From the NCBI GenBank assembly GCA_903853185.1, contig CAINSX010000282.1, forward strand, positions 1-12,995: a stretch of 12,995 nucleotides of DNA. The letters are read 5' to 3'. Shown one piece after another: positions 6,442 through 11,179 of this stretch. Source of the DNA: an uncultured Opitutia bacterium (GTDB lineage Bacteria; Verrucomicrobiota; Verrucomicrobiia; Opitutales; UBA953). Position numbers and translations under genes: made by a program. Below the pieces are notes generated by a model. That model had not been told where the DNA came from. It saw only the letters and a list, made by a program, of their open reading frames with translations, and did not search any database. Numbering within the stretch: the stretch's first letter is position 1; each line of letters begins with the position of its first letter.

Positions 6442-6990
6442 ATGAGCGAAGAAGCCCCCAAGACCCCCAAGGCAAAGAAGCCGAAGGCCCCTGCCGCCGA
6501 AGGCGCTGCTGCCCCCGAAGTCGTCGCTGCTGCGGCCGCTCCGGCCGAAGCCGCCGCCCCCGAGCGCAAGGAAATCACCGCCAAGGAACTCCTCGGCGAA
6601 GAACTCGGTGAAGTGAAGGTTCGTCGCGCCAAGGGCTCGAAGAACATCACCACCGGCATCTGCCACATCCTGGCTACATTCAACAACACCAAGGTCACGA
6701 TCACCGACCCTAGCGGTAACGTGATCTCCTGGGGTAGCGCCGGTCGCCACCAGTTCCGTGGTTCCCGCAAGTCCACCGCCTACGCCGCTCAGGTCGTCTG
6801 CTCCGAAGCCGCTAAGCTCGCCATGGCTCACGGCCTCAAGGATGTCTCCGTCCGCGTCAAAGGCCCGGGCATGGGCCGCGACAGCGCCATCCGCGCCCTG
6901 CAGGTGCTCGGACTGAACGTCACCTCGATTCTCGATACCACCCCGATCCCTCACAACGGCTGCCGTCCTCCGAAGCGCCGTCGCGTCTGA
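6442..6990 (+). CDS. rpsK: 30S ribosomal protein S11 with Ala/Pro-rich N-terminal extension
   Basis: The protein has 182 residues; S11 is normally about 129. S11 lies on the 30S platform and shapes the E-site mRNA path. The canonical domain starts near residue 59 with VKVRRAKGSKNITTGICHI and contains ATFNNTKVTITDPSGNVISW, RGSRKSTAYAAQ, VRVKGPGMGRDSAIRAL and the C-terminal PHNGCRPPKRRRV. Residues 1-58 begin Lys-rich (EEAPKTPKAKKPKAP), become Ala/Pro-rich, and end in an acidic helix-like segment (ERKEITAKELLGEELGE). No alternative in-frame ATG lies at the domain boundary, so the extension is probably translated. It follows rpsM by 29 bp. Confidence 0.97.
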   Translation: MSEEAPKTPKAKKPKAPAAEGAAAPEVVAAAAAPAEAAAPERKEITAKELLGEELGEVKVRRAKGSKNITTGICHILATFNNTKVTITDPSGNVISWGSAGRHQFRGSRKSTAYAAQVVCSEAAKLAMAHGLKDVSVRVKGPGMGRDSAIRALQVLGLNVTSILDTTPIPHNGCRPPKRRRV

Positions 6991-7076
6991 TCGTCCCTGC
7001 TTTCCGCATCACCGTCCGGCTATGGCAAACCGGGCGGGTCCTCCAATCCGCCACCTCTACCAAATCCTAACATACC
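6991..7076 (+). promoter_or_regulatory. 86-bp leader of rpsD with a possible hairpin
   Basis: This is the longest intergenic stretch inside the operon. GGCGG at 7033-7037 can pair with CCGCC at 7048-7052, extended by a G-T pair, leaving an 8-nt loop. A second weak pairing is possible between the two CCGG copies nearby. No T-run follows, so it is not a terminator. S4 is the autogenous repressor of the alpha operon in E. coli and Bacillus, so a structured element just before rpsD is a reasonable candidate S4 target, but nothing in the sequence proves it. Confidence 0.25.
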
Positions 7077-7685
7077 ATGTCTCGTTACACCGGTCCTACC
7101 ACGAAGCTCAACCGTCGCTTCGGCCAGAATATTTTCCCCACCTCCAAGGGTGAAGAGCGTCGTCCTTACCCTCCGGGTATCCACGGCAAGACGACCCGCC
7201 GCAAGGTCTCCGAATACGGCGTCGGTCTCAATGAGAAGCAGAAGCTTCGCATGATGTACGGCCTGACCGAGAAGCAGTTCCGCCTCTCCTTCGAGCGCGC
7301 CAAGCGCATGGGCGGCGTCGCCGGTGATAATTTCCTCCGCATCCTCGAGACCCGTCTCGACAACGTGGTGTTCCGCCTTGGTTTCGCCAACTCGCGCGCC
7401 GCTGCTCGTCAGCTCGTGGCCCACGGCCACATCCGCATCAACGGCCACAAGGTTGACGTAGCCAGCTACGCCACCTCGCCCGGTGAGAAGATCGAAGTCC
7501 GTGACCGCACCTCCTCTAAGCAGCTCGCCACCCGCGCTGTCGAAGAAGGCCAGGGTCGCTCCGCCCCCGCTTGGCTCGTCGTCCTCCCCGAGCAGCTCAA
7601 CGGACAGATCGTCCGCGAGCCCGCCAAGGAAGAACTGCCTTCGGACGTGAACGTCCAGATCATCGTCGAATTCTACAGCCGCTGA
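7077..7685 (+). CDS. rpsD: 30S ribosomal protein S4
   Basis: The protein has 202 residues, the usual length. S4 is a primary 16S rRNA binder that nucleates assembly of the 30S body. In several bacteria it also represses the alpha operon. The N-terminal domain (MSRYTGPTTKLNRRFGQNIF, then KVSEYGVGLNEKQKLRMMYGLTEKQF) lacks the four cysteines of zinc-binding S4 proteins, so this is the C-minus form. The S4 RNA-binding domain lies at about 92-150, with RLDNVVFRLGFANSRAAARQLV and HGHIRINGHKVDVASY. The C-terminal NVQIIVEFYSR is typical. The ATG at 7077 is supported by the N-terminal match; its leader has no Shine-Dalgarno. Confidence 0.98.
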   Translation: MSRYTGPTTKLNRRFGQNIFPTSKGEERRPYPPGIHGKTTRRKVSEYGVGLNEKQKLRMMYGLTEKQFRLSFERAKRMGGVAGDNFLRILETRLDNVVFRLGFANSRAAARQLVAHGHIRINGHKVDVASYATSPGEKIEVRDRTSSKQLATRAVEEGQGRSAPAWLVVLPEQLNGQIVREPAKEELPSDVNVQIIVEFYSR

Positions 7686-7722
7686 TCCCAGCACAGACCA
7701 AACCACCAAAGGACCCACAGAC

Positions 7723-8739
7723 ATGACCAAGCGACTCGGACAGTTCCAACGCCCCAAGACCCTCAAGAAAGAGGAGTCTTCCGCCACCCCTACCTACGCG
7801 AAGTATTTCGCCGAGCCCTTCGAGACCGGTTTCGGTCACACCGTTGGCAACTCGCTCCGCCGCATTCTCCTGAGCTCCATCGAAGGCGCGGCGGTCTCCG
7901 CCGTGACGATCGAAGGCGTGCAGCACGAGTTCCAGCCGATCGAAGGCGTCGTCGAAGACGTCACCGAAATCGTCCTTAACCTCAAGAAGGTGCGCATTCG
8001 CACTGAAGCCAACAAGCGCGAGGCCTTCAAGGGCACCATCGACGTCAACAAGACCGGCCCCGTGAAGGCTTCGGACATCAAGTTCGAGACCAAGGGCGCG
8101 AGCGTCACCCTCGTCAATCCTGACCAGGTCATCTGTACCCTCGACCGCAAGCGTCGCTTCTACGCCGACCTCGAAGTCACCGTCGGTCGTAGCTGGGCTT
8201 CCGCCGAAGAGAACAAGAAGGCCGAACAGGCCATCGGTTCCATCCCCGTCGACTCCCTCTTCTCCCCGGTCACCCTGGTGAAGTACTCCGTCGAATCTAC
8301 CCGCTCTGGCGACAAGACCGACTACGATAAGCTCGTCCTCGAGATTTCCACCGACGGTCGCATCACCCCAGACGAAGCCCTGAAGGAAGCGTCCGCGATT
8401 CTGCGTCACCACCTCGAAGTGTTCGACACCGTCTCCGCCGACTCCGTCGAGTTCGAGACCGGCCACAAGGAGATCAGCGAAGAGACCAACCGTCTCCGCA
8501 AGCTGCTCAATATGTCGGTCAACGAAATCGAACTCTCCGTCCGCGCCGCCAACTGCCTCAACAACGCCAACATCAATACCGTTGGCGAACTGGCGATGAA
8601 GACCGAGCAGGAGATGCTCAAGTACCGCAACTTCGGCAAGAAGTCCCTCAACGAGATCAAGGCCAAGCTCGAACAGCTCGGTCTTTCCCTCGGCCAGAAG
8701 ATCAACGAAGGTCTCCTCGACAAGGGCGTGAACGCCTAA
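7723..8739 (+). CDS. rpoA: DNA-directed RNA polymerase, alpha subunit
   Basis: The alpha subunit forms the dimer that nucleates RNA polymerase assembly, and its C-terminal domain touches UP elements and activators. The protein has 338 residues. The N-terminal domain shows AEPFETGFGHTVGNSLRRILLSS at 30-52, the signature of the dimerisation and beta-contact face, followed by the insert domain and the SPVTLVKYSVES block. A linker at about 240-260 leads to the C-terminal domain with ELSVRAANCLNNANI (270-284) and RNFGKKSLNEIKAKL (302-316). R274 corresponds to the DNA-contacting Arg265 of E. coli. An AAGGA at 7709-7713, 9 nt before the ATG, is the best Shine-Dalgarno candidate in the window. The gene lies between rpsD and rplQ, as in the classical alpha operon. 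Confidence 0.98.
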   Translation: MTKRLGQFQRPKTLKKEESSATPTYAKYFAEPFETGFGHTVGNSLRRILLSSIEGAAVSAVTIEGVQHEFQPIEGVVEDVTEIVLNLKKVRIRTEANKREAFKGTIDVNKTGPVKASDIKFETKGASVTLVNPDQVICTLDRKRRFYADLEVTVGRSWASAEENKKAEQAIGSIPVDSLFSPVTLVKYSVESTRSGDKTDYDKLVLEISTDGRITPDEALKEASAILRHHLEVFDTVSADSVEFETGHKEISEETNRLRKLLNMSVNEIELSVRAANCLNNANINTVGELAMKTEQEMLKYRNFGKKSLNEIKAKLEQLGLSLGQKINEGLLDKGVNA

Positions 8740-8760
8740 TCCAGACCGGAACCCACACTC

Positions 8761-9231
8761 ATGCGTCACCGCAAACACAATCACGTCCTCGGCGTCAAGA
8801 CGGCCCACCGCCGCTCGCTCATCGGTAACCTCGCTTCCGCGCTGTTCACCAACGCTCGCATCACGACGACTCTCTCGCGCGCCAAGGCCCTCCGCCCTTT
8901 CGCTGAGCAGATCATCACCTACGCCAAGAAGGCCGAGCAGTCCGCCGACAAGTCGGTGAAACTCCACTACTACCGCCTGGCCATCGCCAAGCTGCGCAAC
9001 GAAGACGCCGCCCAGCTCCTATTCAAGGAGCGCGTGCAGCAGTTCCTCGGTCGCACCGGCGGCTACACCCGCATCTACAAGCTCAGCGCCCGTAAGGGTG
9101 ACGCGGCTGAGACGGCCCTCATCGAACTCGTGGCCAAGGACGACAAGTCCCCGGCCATGACCCCGAAGGCCAAGGTGGCTCGCAAGCCCAAGGCCAAGAA
9201 GGAAGCGGCGGCTGCTTCTGCTCAGGCTTAA
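8761..9231 (+). CDS. rplQ: 50S ribosomal protein L17 with Lys/Ala-rich tail
   Basis: The protein has 156 residues. L17 is a large-subunit protein near the tunnel exit on the solvent side. The N-terminus MRHRKHNHVLGVKTAHRRSLIGNLASALFTNARITTTLSRAKALRPFAEQIIT is diagnostic, and the core ends with FLGRTGGYTRIYKLSARKGDAAETALIELV at about 95-124. From about 127 a tail of roughly 30 residues follows, ending KPKAKKEAAAASAQA, which is not part of the standard domain. It starts 21 bp after rpoA and is the last gene before the terminator at 9254-9294. Confidence 0.98.
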   Translation: MRHRKHNHVLGVKTAHRRSLIGNLASALFTNARITTTLSRAKALRPFAEQIITYAKKAEQSADKSVKLHYYRLAIAKLRNEDAAQLLFKERVQQFLGRTGGYTRIYKLSARKGDAAETALIELVAKDDKSPAMTPKAKVARKPKAKKEAAAASAQA

Positions 9232-9253
9232 GCTTATCGCCCAGGCCTGAACC

Positions 9254-9294
9254 CGAGACGCGTCCGCCCCCCGGCTGGCGCGTCTCGCCTTTTT
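9254..9294 (+). terminator. Intrinsic terminator of the ribosomal protein cluster
   Basis: CGAGACGCG (9254-9262) and CGCGTCTCG (9279-9287) form a perfect 9-bp stem, followed after two bases by five T residues (9290-9294). The stem is GC-rich with a C-rich 16-nt loop. It starts 22 bp after the rplQ stop, so it closes the whole supercluster transcript. The T-run ends only 18 bp before the next start codon. Confidence 0.9.
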
Positions 9295-9312
9295 AACCAC
9301 CCAACGCCCACC

Positions 9313-9549
9313 ATGTTGCAGTCCGTCGACCTCGCCGTCTTCCTGGCCTTCCTGGCCGGCCTTGGCGCGGTCGTCCTGTTCGGCTTGCAGGCCTGGTATG
9401 ACCGGCGAGACGTGCTCCTTTCGGATCACCGTCGCATCAATTCCGCCTTTTCCTGCGTCCGCTGCAACGTGACCTATGTCCGTCCTCGCCGTCGCGAGGA
9501 GGCCGTCTGCCCCCGTTGCGGATGGAACAATGTTCGCCTCAAGTTCTGA
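9313..9549 (+). CDS. Small membrane-anchored zinc-ribbon protein, function unknown
   Basis: This 78-residue protein is not assigned to a family. Residues about 7-27 (LAVFLAFLAGLGAVVLFGLQA) form one hydrophobic membrane segment at the N-terminus. A short basic linker (YDRRDVLLSDHRR) follows, then a zinc-ribbon-like domain with two knuckles, CVRC at 48-51 and CPRC at 66-69, the second inside VCPRCGWNNVRL. The Arg-rich loop RPRRREE lies between them. The positive-inside rule suggests that the Arg-rich C-terminal ribbon faces the cytoplasm. The gene lies 18 bp after the terminator's T-run and 20 bp before guaA, so it is probably cotranscribed with guaA. Codon use matches the neighbours and both ends are clean, which supports a real gene. 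Its role is unknown; a structural or redox zinc site is possible. Confidence 0.8.
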   Translation: MLQSVDLAVFLAFLAGLGAVVLFGLQAWYDRRDVLLSDHRRINSAFSCVRCNVTYVRPRRREEAVCPRCGWNNVRLKF

Positions 9550-9569
9550 ATCCCCCACACTTTTCCACC

Positions 9570-11126
9570 ATGGCCACCCAGTCCATCGCCATTCTCGATT
9601 TCGGTTCGCAGCTGACCAAGGTCATCGCGCGCCGTATCCGCGAGTGCAACGTTCACTCCCGTATCTATCCCTTCGGCGTCACGCCTGAGACCCTTCGCGC
9701 CGACGGCGTGGTCGGCATCATCCTCTCTGGCGGTCCGGACAGCGTGAAGGCCAAGGGCTCGCCCCACCCGCATACTGGCGTCTTCGAGATGGGCCTGCCC
9801 GTGCTCGGTATCTGCTACGGCGTCCAGCTCATGGGCCAGATGCTCGGTGGCAATGTCGCCAGCAGCTCCCACCGCGAATACGGCCACGGAACCCTTTCCT
9901 TCGGCAAGGGCTCCCAGCTCCTGCAGGGCCTGAAGTCCCCGCTGCGCATCTGGAATTCGCACGGCGACAAGATCACTCGACTTCCGCGTGGCTTCAAGGC
10001 CGTCGCTTCGACCGAGAACTCCGAGTGCGCTGTGATCGAAGATCCGAAGCGCCGCTTCTACGGAATCCAGTTCCACCCCGAGGTCGCCCACTCCGAGCGT
10101 GGCATCGACATTCTCCGCAACTTCCTCTTCCGCATCTGTCGCTGCAAGCCGACCTGGAAGATGGACGATTATGTCGAGACGGCCGTCCGCGAAATCCGCG
10201 AGAAGGTTGGCAAGTCCCAGGTCATCCTCGGTCTCTCCGGTGGCGTCGATTCTTCCGTCGCGGCTGCCCTCATCCAGCGCGCCATCGGCAAGCAGCTGAC
10301 CTGCGTCTTCGTCGACAACGGCCTGCTCCGCCTCAACGAACGCGCCCAGGTCGAGAAGATGTTCCGCGGTAAATTCAAGGTGGACCTCCGCGTCGTCGAC
10401 GCCTCCGCCGTCTTCCTCCGTAAGCTCAAGGGCGTCACCGACCCCGAGCGTAAGCGCAAGATCATCGGCCACGAGTTCATCAAGGTCTTCGAACGCTCCA
10501 TCGCCGAGGTCCAGCGCACCAAGAAGGGCAAGGTCGACTTCCTCGCTCAGGGCACGCTCTACCCCGACGTCATCGAATCCCTTTCGCCCAACGGCGGACC
10601 CGCCGCCACGATCAAGAGCCACCACAACGTGGGCGGCCTGCCGAAGCACATGAAGCTTAAGCTGCTCGAGCCCCTCCGTGAACTCTTCAAGGACGAGGTC
10701 CGTGCTCTCGGCGAAGCCCTCGGTTTACCGCATGAGATGGTCTGGCGCCACCCGTTCCCAGGCCCCGGCCTCGCGGTCCGCGTCTGCGGAGAGATTACCA
10801 AGGAGCGACTCGAAGTACTCCGCAAGGCCGACGATATCTTCATTAACGAGCTCCGCACCTCCGGACAGTACGCCAAGGTCTGGCAGGCCTTCGCGGTCTT
10901 CCTCCCGGTGCGTAGCGTGGGTGTGATGGGCGACGGTCGTACCTACGACAACGTCTGTGCCCTGCGCGCCGTGACTTCTTCCGACGCGATGACGGCCGAC
11001 TGGGCCCGCCTGCCGTACGACGTGCTGCAGCGTGCCTCGACCCGCATCATCAATGAAGTGAAGGGGATCAACCGCGTGGTGTATGACGTCTCGTCCAAAC
11101 CGCCGGCGACCATCGAATGGGAATAA
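9570..11126 (+). CDS. guaA: GMP synthase (glutamine-hydrolysing)
   Basis: GuaA converts XMP, ATP and glutamine into GMP, AMP, PPi and glutamate, the last step of guanine nucleotide synthesis. The 518-residue protein has three parts. The class I glutamine amidotransferase domain (about 1-190) has the triad C82 (GICYGVQ), H169 and E171 (FHPEV). The ATP-pyrophosphatase domain has the P-loop SGGVDSS at 223-229 and VFVDNGLLR. The C-terminal dimerisation domain ends with DVSSKPPATIEWE. The start at ATG 9570 gives MATQSIAILDFGSQ, matching the family; an upstream in-frame start at 9516 would lie inside the preceding gene. The leader (cccacacttttccacc) has no Shine-Dalgarno. It is probably cotranscribed with the small zinc-ribbon gene. 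A hairpin after its stop lacks a T-run. Confidence 0.98.
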   Translation: MATQSIAILDFGSQLTKVIARRIRECNVHSRIYPFGVTPETLRADGVVGIILSGGPDSVKAKGSPHPHTGVFEMGLPVLGICYGVQLMGQMLGGNVASSSHREYGHGTLSFGKGSQLLQGLKSPLRIWNSHGDKITRLPRGFKAVASTENSECAVIEDPKRRFYGIQFHPEVAHSERGIDILRNFLFRICRCKPTWKMDDYVETAVREIREKVGKSQVILGLSGGVDSSVAAALIQRAIGKQLTCVFVDNGLLRLNERAQVEKMFRGKFKVDLRVVDASAVFLRKLKGVTDPERKRKIIGHEFIKVFERSIAEVQRTKKGKVDFLAQGTLYPDVIESLSPNGGPAATIKSHHNVGGLPKHMKLKLLEPLRELFKDEVRALGEALGLPHEMVWRHPFPGPGLAVRVCGEITKERLEVLRKADDIFINELRTSGQYAKVWQAFAVFLPVRSVGVMGDGRTYDNVCALRAVTSSDAMTADWARLPYDVLQRASTRIINEVKGINRVVYDVSSKPPATIEWE

Positions 11127-11142
11127 ACCGGGCTTTGCCCCG

Positions 11143-11172
11143 TTGACACCCCCTTCGGCCCGTCCTTACCTA
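11143..11172 (+). promoter_or_regulatory. Candidate dnaX promoter
   Basis: A perfect TTGACA lies at 11143-11148, 17 bp after the guaA stop codon. At a spacing of 18 bp stands TACCTA (11167-11172), which matches only the first two bases of the TATAAT consensus, so the -10 is weak. If real, transcription would start about 7 bp later, at or next to the GTG start codon at 11180, giving a leaderless or nearly leaderless message. The absence of any Shine-Dalgarno before dnaX fits this. The perfect -35 could still be chance. Confidence 0.35.
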
Positions 11173-11179
11173 GTCGCTA

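Noticed and set aside
7023..7076. Short open frame starting ATGGCAAAC in the rpsD leader
   Set aside because: It runs on into rpsD out of frame, has no family features and is not L36 or IF-1; it looks like chance.
7660..8967. Long reverse-strand open frame opposite rpoA and rplQ
   Set aside because: It covers the secure rpoA gene in antisense and has the Leu/Asp/Gly/Val-rich composition expected of a shadow frame in this codon bias. No start context or family motif supports it.
9516..9569. Upstream start for guaA
   Set aside because: It would begin inside the zinc-ribbon gene and add 18 residues unrelated to GMP synthase; ATG 9570 fits the family.
11126..11144. Hairpin after guaA (AACxGGGC, TTT loop, GCCCxGTT) as a terminator
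   Set aside because: The stem is plausible with one C-C mismatch, but no T-run follows (next bases are GACACCCC), and it overlaps the candidate -35 box. It is not supported as an intrinsic terminator.
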